From Bacillota bacterium (GTDB taxonomy: Bacteria > Bacillota > UBA4882 > UBA10575): 50,684 nucleotides of DNA. Numbering within the stretch: position 1 is the first letter of the stretch; every line of letters begins with the position of its first letter. A model generated the notes under the pieces. That model was not told where the DNA came from. It did no database searches and saw only the letters and a program-made list of their open reading frames with translations. The stretch is from the NCBI GenBank assembly GCA_012735195.1, contig JAAYIC010000059.1, positions 1-50,684 of the forward strand, in the 5' to 3' direction. The translations under genes were made by a program, and so were the position numbers. Positions 7,477-15,345 of this stretch are shown in pieces.

Positions 7477-8358
7477 TTAACGATACCGTTCTGCCACAAG
7501 TTGCTCTATCTCTTCCAAAAAAGATAAATAATGTTCATAACGCCAGGAATGAATCGTTTTTTTTTCCACCGCTTCCCTTACCGCACAGCCGGGTTCCTTT
7601 ACATGGCGGCAACCGGTGAAGCGGCAGTTCTCCGCTTTACCGGCGAAGTCGGGAAAAAGACGGGTTAACCCGCGGGCCCCGTCAATAAAGTCCAAATCCA
7701 AACGGGAAAAACCCGGGGTGTCGATGATAAACCCCTCTTCCGTAATGGGGAGCAACTCCACCCGGCGTGTGGTATGCCGCCCGCGCCCGATTTTTGCACT
7801 TACCTCCCCGGTCCGGAGGCGAAAGGCGGGATTAATCATATTAAGCAAGGAGGACTTACCCACCCCGGACGGACCGGCGAGAACGGAGACGTCCTTCTCC
7901 ACCGTCCTCCGTAACACTTCTTTTCCCTGCTGTGTAAGGGCGCTGGTATAAATAACCCTATACCCAAGATCCCGGTAAGCCCCGGCCAACTCCTCCTGTT
8001 CACTCTCGCTAACCAAATCCGCTTTATTAAAGATGAGTATTGTTTCGAGGCTGGAATCCTCCGCCAGCAATAAAAACCTGTCAATCAATAACCGGGGACA
8101 GACGGGATCTTTGAAGGAGAAAATCAAAACAATCCGGTCAACATTAGCCACATACGGCCTTTTTAACAGGTTTTTGCGGGGGAGAATCCTTTCTATTATG
8201 CCCCCACCGTCCGGTGTCAGGCTATACTCCACCCAATCCCCGACATATATCGATTCTTGCCCCCGGAACTTCCCGCGGGCTCGGGCTCTTATCTCCTTTC
8301 CCGTGTTTTTCAGGTCATAAAACCCACCGACCGCCCGGACCACCCGTCCTTCAGGCAA
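7477..8358 (-). CDS. rsgA: Ribosome small-subunit-dependent GTPase A (RsgA/YloQ)
   Basis: RsgA is a circularly permuted GTPase that assists late maturation of the 30S subunit. The 293-residue protein has an N-terminal OB-fold, then 'IFNKADLV' (G4), 'LAGPSGVGKSSLLN' (G1) and 'DTPGFSRLD' (G3). A zinc-binding tail follows with cysteines and histidine in 'CRFTGCRHVKEPGCAV'. The TTG start at 8358 is preceded by a purine-rich GGAGGAAAAG site. It is followed 33 bp later by rpe, in a conserved Firmicutes arrangement. Confidence 0.96.
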   Translation of the reverse strand: MPEGRVVRAVGGFYDLKNTGKEIRARARGKFRGQESIYVGDWVEYSLTPDGGGIIERILPRKNLLKRPYVANVDRIVLIFSFKDPVCPRLLIDRFLLLAEDSSLETILIFNKADLVSESEQEELAGAYRDLGYRVIYTSALTQQGKEVLRRTVEKDVSVLAGPSGVGKSSLLNMINPAFRLRTGEVSAKIGRGRHTTRRVELLPITEEGFIIDTPGFSRLDLDFIDGARGLTRLFPDFAGKAENCRFTGCRHVKEPGCAVREAVEKKTIHSWRYEHYLSFLEEIEQLVAERYR

Positions 8359-8431
8359 TCCCGCTTTTCCTCCTTTTTTCTCCTATTCCCTGCAAGCACA
8401 TGCTTTTTTGATCCCCCATGATTACCAGCGA

Positions 8432-10135
8432 TTATTCTGCATAAGAATCGTCCGGGTTCTTGTTCCCCCGGTTATTTCTTCCCGGGGTCCCGCTGACCAC
8501 AAAATTGACCGGGGTTCCCACCGGGACGACACTCCCCGGCGGCGGCTGGTGGTCCAAAATCTGACCCCGCGGGTAAACACTGTATTTTTCCGTCACCAGA
8601 TTGGAGACCAGCCCTAAACTCGCCAGTTCAGCCTGGACTTCTACCAATGGGCGGCCGATAAAATTCGGGATCTCCACATAATCCTGGCCTCTGCTCAGGT
8701 ATAAATCGACCGTCGCCCCTCTTTCGATCTGCAAATTTGGAGCGGGTTTCTGCCGGACAACCAATCCGCGGGGAACCTCGCTACTTGGTTCATGGTAGAT
8801 ATCACCCCCTCTTAACCTGGCGTCTTCCAGTATGATCTCCGCCTCAATCCGCGTCTTCCCCGACAGATCGGGTACCAAAACCATCTCTTTTCCCCTGCTG
8901 AGGACAACCTCGATCTCCCTTCCCCGCCGCAGGGAACGGCCGGGTTTGGGATCCTGGGTAATAATATACCCCAGGGGCACTTTTTCACTGTAATCATGCC
9001 GGACCGTCTTCACCCCCAGCCCGTATTCGGCCGCCTGATTCTTTGCCTCAGCCAAAGAAAGCCCGGTCAAGTCCGGGACCCTTGTTACCGGCTGTGAGGG
9101 GATGAAAAACAGAAAACCAACGCCAAAAAGAAGCACTGCGGCAAAAACGGCAATCAGCAGCCAGGCCCAGTTCCTATCTTTTCTTACCCCTTTTTCCGTT
9201 TCTTCTTCCAGTTCATCGGATAGACGCAGGTATTCCCCTTTTTCTTCCCGTTCTTCCCCAACCGGGGCAGTTAAAATCTGGGTCGGATAATCCTCGCTCC
9301 TCTCTTCTGCCGGCGATTCGATCCCCAGTGCGGCCCGGAGGTCTATGATCATACTCCAGGCCGAGGGGTATCTTTCTTCCGGATCCTTGGCGAGGGCTTT
9401 TTCGATGATCTTGACCACTCCCGGGGGCAGATCAGAACGGAGATCCTTAACAGAAGCGGGTTTTTCCTGGATATGTTTTAAGGCAATGGCGATAGGGCTT
9501 TCTCCGGTAAATGGTACTTCGCCGGTAAGCATCTCATAAATGACGCATCCCAGGGCATAAAGGTCGGATTGCGGTCCTACGGGCAGTCCCTTCGCCTGTT
9601 CCGGCGAGAAATACTGGACGGAACCCATAACCACCCCGGTTTGGGTGAACCCTCCGGCGCTAATCGCCCGGGCAATTCCGAAGTCGGTGACCTTAACCCT
9701 CCCGTCGGCGGTCAAGAGGATATTGTGGGGCTTGATATCCCGGTGAATAATATTATGGTCATGGGCATGGCGTAAGGCTTCACAAATCTGGAGGGCAATA
9801 CGGAGCGCCTGATTTACCAGTAATGGCGCCTCCTTACGGATTAATGACTTTAAATTATCGCCCTCAATGAGCTCCATAACAATGTAGTGTACCCCTTCAT
9901 CCTCTCCCACATCATAGATGTTAACCACATTCGGGTGGGAAAGGCTGGCCGCAGCTTGTGCCTCCCGGCGGAACCTCGTTACAAACTCTTTATCCGAGGA
10001 ATACTGTGGACGCAGTACTTTAACCGCCACTGTCCGCTGGAGAAGAACACACTCGGCCTTGTAGACCAGAGCCATACCGCCCTCTCCGATCAGTTCCAAT
10101 ATCCGGTATCTGTTTCCCAGGAGTTGTCCGATCAC
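8432..10135 (-). CDS. prkC: PASTA-domain Ser/Thr protein kinase (PrkC/IreK/StkP type)
   Basis: This membrane kinase senses muropeptides or lipid II and phosphorylates cell-wall and translation targets. The kinase domain (about residues 1-265) has 'GEGGMALVYKA', the VAVK lysine, 'HRDIKPHNILL' and 'VTDFGIA'. A charged juxtamembrane region and one helix 'WLLIAVFAAVLLFGVGFLF' follow, then three PASTA repeats beginning 'VPDLTGLSLAEA', 'VPDLSGKTRIEA' and 'IPNFIGRPLVEV'. I chose the GTG at 10135, six bases after GGAGAGGTG. A TTG at 10174 is possible but lacks a good site. It lies 88 bp after prpC. Confidence 0.96.
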   Translation of the reverse strand: MIGQLLGNRYRILELIGEGGMALVYKAECVLLQRTVAVKVLRPQYSSDKEFVTRFRREAQAAASLSHPNVVNIYDVGEDEGVHYIVMELIEGDNLKSLIRKEAPLLVNQALRIALQICEALRHAHDHNIIHRDIKPHNILLTADGRVKVTDFGIARAISAGGFTQTGVVMGSVQYFSPEQAKGLPVGPQSDLYALGCVIYEMLTGEVPFTGESPIAIALKHIQEKPASVKDLRSDLPPGVVKIIEKALAKDPEERYPSAWSMIIDLRAALGIESPAEERSEDYPTQILTAPVGEEREEKGEYLRLSDELEEETEKGVRKDRNWAWLLIAVFAAVLLFGVGFLFFIPSQPVTRVPDLTGLSLAEAKNQAAEYGLGVKTVRHDYSEKVPLGYIITQDPKPGRSLRRGREIEVVLSRGKEMVLVPDLSGKTRIEAEIILEDARLRGGDIYHEPSSEVPRGLVVRQKPAPNLQIERGATVDLYLSRGQDYVEIPNFIGRPLVEVQAELASLGLVSNLVTEKYSVYPRGQILDHQPPPGSVVPVGTPVNFVVSGTPGRNNRGNKNPDDSYAE

Positions 10136-10223
10136 CAGTTTCACCTCTCCAGGCCGGATAGTAGCGTCCACCAAGAAAAAAAGTATACCTTAATTTCTTC
10201 GCCGGTCAAAAGTAAACTCCTTC

Positions 10224-10919
10224 TTATATAAAAACGACAATAACGGAAATATTATCATGGCCTCCCCGTTTATTGGCTTCGGCCACCAATAACTCGGCAA
10301 TTTTTTGGGCCGGCTCGGCCCGGACAAGCAGGGAGGCGATATCATCATCCGTGAGCATTGATGTCAGGCCATCGGTACACATTAAAATCCGGTCGCCCTC
10401 AACCGTTTCAAACTCCGTGCTTTCCGCCTGGACCTCCCCGGGTATCCCCAATGCTCTGGTCAGAATATTCCTCTGCGGATGATAGTCGGCCTCCTCCCGG
10501 GTTATGCCCCCGTGGAGCAGCAATTCCTCGACAACCGAATGGTCCCTGGTTACCCGGAGAAGTTTCTCCCGGTGCCACCAATACACCCGGCTGTCGCCAA
10601 CGTGGGCCACCCGGGCGCGGCCTTCTTCCAGCTGCAAAACGGCGATGGTCGTACCCATTCCCCGGCATTCCGGGTTTTCACCGGCGTGGTCCAGAATAGC
10701 CTGGTTTGCCTGGTTCAGGACGCGGGGCAATTCCCGGCAAAAATCGGCTCCGCGCGATGACATCCGGAGGACTTCCTCTACCGCCAACGCACTTGCCACC
10801 TCACCCGCGTTGTGCCCGCCCATGCCATCGGCGATTACGAACAGGTTCCCCCGGTAACCCAGGCTGTCCTCATTGATCTTTCTGCTTTTACCAATATCGG
10901 ATGCCATACCGATCTCCAT
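10224..10919 (-). CDS. prpC: PP2C-family Ser/Thr phosphatase (PrpC/Stp)
   Basis: This phosphatase reverses PrkC phosphorylation. The PPM fold shows the metal-binding aspartates in 'IADGMGGHNAGE', 'HVGDSRVYWW', 'MCTDGLTSML' and 'GGHDNISVIVV'. The length is 231 residues from the ATG at 10919, as usual for Stp/PrpC. The in-frame extension to 11033 overlaps the FHA gene and is unconserved. The start is 4 bp past the FHA stop, suggesting tight coupling. It is cytoplasmic, with no membrane segment. Confidence 0.95.
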   Translation of the reverse strand: MEIGMASDIGKSRKINEDSLGYRGNLFVIADGMGGHNAGEVASALAVEEVLRMSSRGADFCRELPRVLNQANQAILDHAGENPECRGMGTTIAVLQLEEGRARVAHVGDSRVYWWHREKLLRVTRDHSVVEELLLHGGITREEADYHPQRNILTRALGIPGEVQAESTEFETVEGDRILMCTDGLTSMLTDDDIASLLVRAEPAQKIAELLVAEANKRGGHDNISVIVVFI

Positions 10920-10923
10920 CAAT

Positions 10924-11364
10924 TTACCCCCCCCAACGCCCGTCCACCGGTTTCTGCTTACGATCCAAACCATGTCCATTTGCGTAGGGGTCAACAAACT
11001 CCAGAACCGAACTTCCCGCCCGAATCCGGTCACCGGGAGATAAGAACCCCTTCTCTATTCTCCGGTCATTAAGATAGGTCCCATTCGTACTCTGCAAATC
11101 AATAAGCAAATATTTCTTGAGTTTACGGTCATAGTCCAAAACCGCATGTCTGCGCGAAACCCGGCTGTCGGAGAGGCAAATATGGTTATCCGGATGACGT
11201 CCAATCCTCATCTGACAGGGAAGCAAAACAAATTCCCGATCTTTATCGGGCCCTTCAATAACCACCAAGAACCGGGGCGGAACTTGCATCCGCGATTTAT
11301 TCTTTTTCCGGTAGAATTTTTTAGTGTTTCCTGTCTGCCAATGCTCCTTGGTCTCACCGGACAA
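10924..11364 (-). CDS. FHA-domain protein
   Basis: FHA domains bind phosphothreonine peptides. The 146-residue protein has a basic N-terminal tail of about 25 residues, then one FHA domain: 'RIGRHPDNHICLSDSRVSRR', then 'HAVLDYD', then 'LIDLQSTNGTYLNDRRI'. The phosphate-contacting Arg, Ser and Asn are all visible. The called TTG start at 11364 has GAGAGG close upstream; an ATG at the 'MQVPPRF' position is an alternative. It is the first gene of the operon with prpC and prkC, so it probably reads PrkC-dependent phosphorylation (inference). Confidence 0.88.
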   Translation of the reverse strand: MSGETKEHWQTGNTKKFYRKKNKSRMQVPPRFLVVIEGPDKDREFVLLPCQMRIGRHPDNHICLSDSRVSRRHAVLDYDRKLKKYLLIDLQSTNGTYLNDRRIEKGFLSPGDRIRAGSSVLEFVDPYANGHGLDRKQKPVDGRWGG

Positions 11365-11421
11365 TTACCTCTCTAACCCCCCGTCTTACCAGAACCAACT
11401 GCCCTGGCTGTTTTCATCTTC

Positions 11422-11450
11422 ATTATAACCGGTTTTTCTCTTCCAAACAA
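11422..11450 (-). promoter_or_regulatory. Sigma-A promoter of the FHA-prpC-prkC-rsgA-rpe-cheX-ireB-murA operon
   Basis: On the minus strand a TTGTTT -35 box (11445-11450) and a consensus TATAAT -10 box (11422-11427) are separated by 17 bp. Transcription would start about 50 bp before the FHA start codon. The eight following genes have gaps of at most 88 bp and no evident terminator, so one long transcript is likely. Confidence 0.75.
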
Positions 11451-11504
11451 GACCGCGCCACCAAGAGTCAATGTGACGCATAATGCTTCGCTTTTTTTAT
11501 GTAA

Positions 11505-12314
11505 TTATTTTTCGTTAATTTTAACGGCCAAGCGCATCTTATCGGCCACTTTGGCAATGAACGACGCGGTCGTGGGGAATTTTCCCTTCTTTCTGTCCTG
11601 CGCATCGCCGAAGATCTCCTGGAAACATTCGTGGTTCCCTCTTTCCCAGCCGATGGCGATGGTGTGACGAATGGCGGATTCAACCCCACTGGGCGTTGAA
11701 CGAAACTTCTCCGCAATTTTTGGATATAAATTTTTCGTTATATTCCCCAGAACAACCGGATCCCGGACCGCCATCATGATCGCCTCGCGCAGATAGGCAT
11801 AACCGCGAAAATGAGCGGGGATTCCCATCTCATGAAAGAGTTTGGTTATCTCCATCTCCAGATTGACCTTGGAAGAATCTTTGGTGGTGGCATAGCCGTC
11901 TACCGGCCTGTATAACCCCTTACTGTCACTGGCCTTGCCCGAAAAACGGCCAAATTGCCGGATCCGGTCGAGCAAAATCGATGTATCAAACGGTTTTACT
12001 ATGTAATAATCCGCACCCATATTAATCATCCTTTGGACCATCGACTCCTGCTCAAAAGCGGTCAGAACAATCACCCGTGGTCTTGTCTCCAATTCGTTAA
12101 GACGTTCCATCACCCAGATTCCATCCAGGTACGGCATGGAGATATCCAAAACCAGGACATCGGGGGCGTCTTTTTTTACCATTTCCACGGCTTCCAGGCC
12201 GTCATAGGCTATGCCCGTCACTTCCAGGTCCTCATGTTGCTTAATATGTTCTGTTAAAACGTGACATAATTCTTTATTGTTATCCGCCAGTAAGACTCTG
12301 ATCTTCGCGCTCAT
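11505..12314 (-). CDS. spo0A: Sporulation master regulator Spo0A
   Basis: Spo0A is the phosphorelay response regulator that commits cells to sporulation. The receiver domain (about 1-125) has the acidic pocket 'LLADN', the phosphoacceptor Asp in 'VLVLDISMPYLDG' and the Lys in 'YYIVKPFD'. The C-terminal DNA-binding domain (about 155-269) has the hallmark 'SGVESAIRHTIAIGWERGN' recognition region and 'KGKFPTTASFIAKVADKMRL'. A GGAGGAATAACTG site precedes the ATG. It lies 32 bp after a GNAT gene and not after spoIVB, which is its usual neighbour. I saw no clear terminator. Confidence 0.98.
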   Translation of the reverse strand: MSAKIRVLLADNNKELCHVLTEHIKQHEDLEVTGIAYDGLEAVEMVKKDAPDVLVLDISMPYLDGIWVMERLNELETRPRVIVLTAFEQESMVQRMINMGADYYIVKPFDTSILLDRIRQFGRFSGKASDSKGLYRPVDGYATTKDSSKVNLEMEITKLFHEMGIPAHFRGYAYLREAIMMAVRDPVVLGNITKNLYPKIAEKFRSTPSGVESAIRHTIAIGWERGNHECFQEIFGDAQDRKKGKFPTTASFIAKVADKMRLAVKINEK

Positions 12315-12346
12315 CAGTTATTCCTCCTTTTCCATAAAAGGCTTGC

Positions 12347-12877
12347 TTATTGAGCCGACTCTTTGAGAAACTGGTCTTTATCAATTCTCATCAGTAAGAT
12401 CTCTTTCCAATTTTTGTCCAACCGGCGCCTTAAAAAAGCTTCCTTGCGAAAGCCTACCTTTTCATAACAATGGACCGCACGCCGGTTAAATGTGTAAACC
12501 CGCAAGTAAATTGAGTCCAGCCGGAAATCAACAAAGGCTTTTCGTAATATTTCCCGGAGGGCGAGGGTCCCATAACCCTTGTTCCAGTATCTCTTCTCAC
12601 CAATCCTGATCCTGAGTTCTGCTTCCTTCCTCTTCCAGCAAATATGGTCCAATTCCGCTTCACCGATGAGGCAACCCTCTTCATTCTCCAGCGCATAAAG
12701 CCGGTAATTCCTCTCTCCGGTATGCCTTGTAAACCAAGCCAGGCATTTCCCCAATGTCTTCGGTAAAGAACGATCCACAAGATACTCTATTTCGGGGTCA
12801 TTGTTCCAACAGACCATAGCAGGCAGGTCTTTTTCAGTAAAAGGACGTAAAATAATCTTTTGTGTCTTCTCCGACAT
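12347..12877 (-). CDS. GNAT family N-acetyltransferase (RimJ/RimL-like)
   Basis: This 176-residue protein fits the RimJ/RimL/SpeG-like acetyltransferase group. It begins 'IILRPFTEKDLPAMVCWNND', has 'GEAELDHICWKRKEAELRI' in the middle, and the acetyl-CoA loop 'RYWNKGYGTLALREIL'. The C-terminal 'LRVYTFNRRAVHCYEKVGF' is the classic GNAT motif B. The substrate cannot be inferred. AAAAGGAGATACAGCC precedes the ATG. It is likely co-transcribed with spo0A downstream. The 164-bp region upstream holds a 12-bp word shared with the metG leader repeats. Confidence 0.88.
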   Translation of the reverse strand: MSEKTQKIILRPFTEKDLPAMVCWNNDPEIEYLVDRSLPKTLGKCLAWFTRHTGERNYRLYALENEEGCLIGEAELDHICWKRKEAELRIRIGEKRYWNKGYGTLALREILRKAFVDFRLDSIYLRVYTFNRRAVHCYEKVGFRKEAFLRRRLDKNWKEILLMRIDKDQFLKESAQ

Positions 12878-13041
12878 GGCTGTATCTCCTTTTGCGAAGT
12901 CACGCTTGCGCGCTGAGTCCGTTCTTTGTTACGACTTGCCGGGCAAGACTTTCTTAGTTAAGAGATTCTCTTACATTATCACTTCACCTCCAAGTAAATA
13001 GCGGCAGGGGTTGTAGCAGCCTGGCTAAGCTGGAATTAAAT

Positions 13042-14001
13042 TTATGCAAAAACTCTTTTAAACAACGCATAGAGATTTCCGCCGGCAACCTTTGCTATGG
13101 TTTTTGGCGCCAACCCTTCAGAAACCATCATGTTCATCAGGTACGGAAGCTCCCGTACCTCTTGCAGATCAAAAAGGGTCTTCTCAATCCCGTCAAAATC
13201 TCCCCCCATGGCAATATAATCCGCACCGGCCTTCTGTAAAAGGTATTTCACGTGTAAAAGCCATTCCGCACAACCGGGCATCGCCTTTTTGCTGATAAAA
13301 TCCGGATAGAAAGTGAGGCCAATCACTCCTTCCTTCTCAACAACCGCCCTTATTTGTTCTGCGGTGAGATTCCGGGGGTGCGGGCACAGGTCGTAAATAT
13401 TGGCATGGGAAACAAACGCCGGTTGCCTACTGAAAAAAATTGCCTCCCGGAAACTTCTGGGGGCAAGATGAGATAAATCCAGTAGAACTCCTAATTTTTC
13501 CGCAAGGCGAATGGCTTCTCTCCCTAATAAGGTGAGCCCGGAGTCATGATGACAACCGCTGCCACAAGCAAATGAGTTACGATAATTCCAAGTCAGAGAG
13601 AATATCCGGATCCCGCGGGCATATAATTTTTCCAAGTTATCCAGCCGGTCCTCCAAGGGCTCGGCCCCTTCCAGGCCCAAGATAACCCCTGTGGCTCTTT
13701 CCTGCTCCCAGCGGGCAAAATCCCCGGGACTCTTTATCCAGATTGGCCGGTTAGGGGCGGATTGATACTCTCTTTCCCAAGAATCAAGAAGTTTGTTAAC
13801 CCAATGATACGGATTTTTGCGTTTTTCCGCACAAATAGCCAGCACTTGCAGGTCAATACCTGCCTGGCGCAGGCGGGGAAGATCAAGGTGCCCCCGGGTA
13901 CTGTAACGGAAAAAACTTCTCCCTTCTTTCTCTGCCTGAACAATAGTATCGGCATGTCCGTCAATTATCGGCCAATATGAGGACAATACCTCTTTTTTCA
14001 T
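13042..14001 (-). CDS. Membrane dipeptidase family (peptidase M19)
   Basis: M19 enzymes are zinc-dependent dipeptidases of the renal dipeptidase type. The roughly 319-residue protein has 'IIDGHADTIV' (first metal ligands), 'GVILGLEGAEPL' (bridging Glu), 'LLDLSHLAPRSF', 'AFVSHANI' and 'IAMGGDFDGIEKTL', covering the expected binuclear site. There is no signal peptide, so it is probably cytoplasmic. The ATG at 14001 follows AAGGG at good spacing; the frame reaching 14058 is an unlikely extension. It follows spoVS by about 75 bp, possibly in the same transcript. Confidence 0.92.
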   Translation of the reverse strand: MKKEVLSSYWPIIDGHADTIVQAEKEGRSFFRYSTRGHLDLPRLRQAGIDLQVLAICAEKRKNPYHWVNKLLDSWEREYQSAPNRPIWIKSPGDFARWEQERATGVILGLEGAEPLEDRLDNLEKLYARGIRIFSLTWNYRNSFACGSGCHHDSGLTLLGREAIRLAEKLGVLLDLSHLAPRSFREAIFFSRQPAFVSHANIYDLCPHPRNLTAEQIRAVVEKEGVIGLTFYPDFISKKAMPGCAEWLLHVKYLLQKAGADYIAMGGDFDGIEKTLFDLQEVRELPYLMNMMVSEGLAPKTIAKVAGGNLYALFKRVFA

Positions 14002-14076
14002 AAATCCCTTAAAAAACAACAGACCCATATTAAGCAAGGCTCGCGTGGACGCACGCATTACAGATTTGTTACCATT

Positions 14077-14337
14077 TTACCGGGGTTCAACAATTAATTT
14101 AATCGCCGTCCGTTCCTCACCGTCGATCACGATATCAGTAAAAGCGGGGATACAAATCAGATCTATACCGCTGGGGGCAACAAAACCTCTCGCGATCGCC
14201 ACCGCTTTTACCGCCTGGTTCAAAGCGCCCGCTCCGATGGCCTGAATCTCTGCCGCGCCTTTCTCCCTCAATACCCCGGCCAAAGCACCGGCTACTGAGT
14301 TGGGATTGGATTTTGCCGAAACCTTTAATATCTCCAT
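14077..14337 (-). CDS. spoVS: Stage V sporulation protein S
   Basis: SpoVS is an 86-residue Alba-like protein affecting septation and late sporulation. The sequence has the usual length and the near-invariant family core 'LKVSAKSNPNSVAGALAGVL' at the N-terminus and 'AIGAGALNQAVKAVAIARGF' in the middle. The ATG at 14337 has a TAGGAGGGG site; a longer frame to 14478 overlaps ymdB and is spurious. It follows ymdB, the common arrangement in spore formers. Confidence 0.97.
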   Translation of the reverse strand: MEILKVSAKSNPNSVAGALAGVLREKGAAEIQAIGAGALNQAVKAVAIARGFVAPSGIDLICIPAFTDIVIDGEERTAIKLIVEPR

Positions 14338-14376
14338 TACTTTATATCCCCTCCTAAAAACTATTCCTTTGGTTAT

Positions 14377-14404
14377 ATTTTCCCACCCGCCAGTAAATTC
14401 CTTT
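14377..14404 (-). promoter_or_regulatory. Candidate sigma-H promoter of spoVS
   Basis: Upstream of spoVS the minus strand has AAAGGAATT (14396-14404), which fits the sigma-H -35 consensus, then 14 bp, then AAAAT (14377-14381), one mismatch from the -10 core GAAT. spoVS is sigma-H-dependent in Bacillus subtilis (established). The match here is suggestive only. Confidence 0.35.
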
Positions 14405-14420
14405 TTTTTTAAAGAATTTT

Positions 14421-15206
14421 TTACCCTTCCCGCCGGTTTACCCTCTCGACCAGCACCGTCCGGCCTTGGCCATCCCATTCCACAAGTAATCCGTTGAGTT
14501 CCGCTCTCCCGGAAGCCACGGCAAACCTCACCGGCAACTTGGTCAGAAACTTCCTCACCGCCAGTTCGGTTTTGATCCCCAAAACCGAGTTAACAGGGCC
14601 GCACATTCCTACGTCCGTAATGTAGCCGGTTCCTCCGGGAAGAATTCTCTCATCGGCCGTTGTGATATGGGTATGCGTCCCGACGACCGTTGATGCCAAA
14701 TCCGCCACATAATTTGCAAAGGCCATTTTTTCCGAGGTGGCTTCCGCATGAAAGTCCACCAACAGAAAGGGGGTCTTCTCTCGCATATATTCTAACAATT
14801 CTTTCCCAACTTGGAAAGGGCAGGACAAAGGAGGGTCTATGTAAACCTGCCCCAGCAGGTTCAAGATCCCCACCTGGTATCCATTACGGGCGCGAAAAAA
14901 ACCGAAACCTTCACCGGGTGTCTCCGGCGGATAATTGGCCGGACGCAACACCTGGTCATAGCAGGCGAAAACCTTGATGATCTCCGGGTTTTTCCAGGTG
15001 TGATTGCCCATGGTGATAACATCGATGCCGGCGCCGAAAAGCTCCTCCGCCACCTCTAAAGTGAGGCCGAAACCTCCGGCGGCGTTCTCCCCGTTGGCCA
15101 CCACTAAATCGAGGCGCAATTCCTCAATCAAAGCCGGTAAAAACCCCTTGACCACCCTTCTTCCCGGCTTCCCGACAATATCCCCTAAGAATAAGAGTCT
15201 AAGCAT
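14421..15206 (-). CDS. ymdB: YmdB family metallophosphoesterase (2',3'-cyclic nucleotide phosphodiesterase)
   Basis: YmdB hydrolyses 2',3'-cyclic nucleotides and influences biofilm and nanotube formation in Bacillus. The 261-residue protein has the calcineurin-like metal ligands in 'FLGDIVGKPGRRVV', 'ANGENAAGGFGLT', 'TMGNHTWKN', 'VDFHAEATSEK' and 'GTHTHITTADERI'. The ATG at 15206 follows AAGGAGAGCGGGA. The longer frame to 15287 translates alternating purine-pyrimidine DNA and is rejected as coding. Its position near rny and spoVS is conserved among Firmicutes. Confidence 0.96.
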   Translation of the reverse strand: MLRLLFLGDIVGKPGRRVVKGFLPALIEELRLDLVVANGENAAGGFGLTLEVAEELFGAGIDVITMGNHTWKNPEIIKVFACYDQVLRPANYPPETPGEGFGFFRARNGYQVGILNLLGQVYIDPPLSCPFQVGKELLEYMREKTPFLLVDFHAEATSEKMAFANYVADLASTVVGTHTHITTADERILPGGTGYITDVGMCGPVNSVLGIKTELAVRKFLTKLPVRFAVASGRAELNGLLVEWDGQGRTVLVERVNRREG

Positions 15207-15227
15207 TCCCGCTCTCCTTGACTTAAG

Positions 15228-15283
15228 ATACGCGCGTACACCGTAGGCGTACATGTATACATGCGCGTGCGCATGTATACACG
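15228..15283. repeat. Alternating purine-pyrimidine tract with 28-bp palindrome
   Basis: Bases 15247-15283 form 37 uninterrupted alternating purine-pyrimidine positions, preceded by a further 14-nt run (15228-15241). Inside it 15254-15266 and 15269-15281 are perfect 13-bp inverted repeats around a 2-nt centre. It lies immediately upstream of ymdB. It resembles the island at 1-125 in composition. Confidence 0.8.
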
Positions 15284-15295
15284 GCATCTGCGAGC

Positions 15296-15325
15296 GAACC
15301 CACCAGAGAATACCCTGGTGGGTTC
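15296..15325. terminator. Strong hairpin, probable terminator
   Basis: A perfect 11-bp stem (15296-15306 with 15315-15325) has an 8-nt loop. It lies just after the stop of the gene at 15346-15870 and before ymdB. A T-rich stretch follows on the plus strand rather than on the minus strand, where the genes lie, so its action as an intrinsic terminator is uncertain. It may be a processing or stability hairpin. Confidence 0.5.
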
Positions 15326-15345
15326 TTCTTGAAGAATGATAAAGA

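Noticed and set aside
12959-12991. Sigma-H-like boxes and a small palindrome upstream of the GNAT-spo0A pair
   Set aside because: The -35 and -10 matches each have mismatches and the spacing is one base off, so I do not call a promoter despite the attractive link to spo0A.
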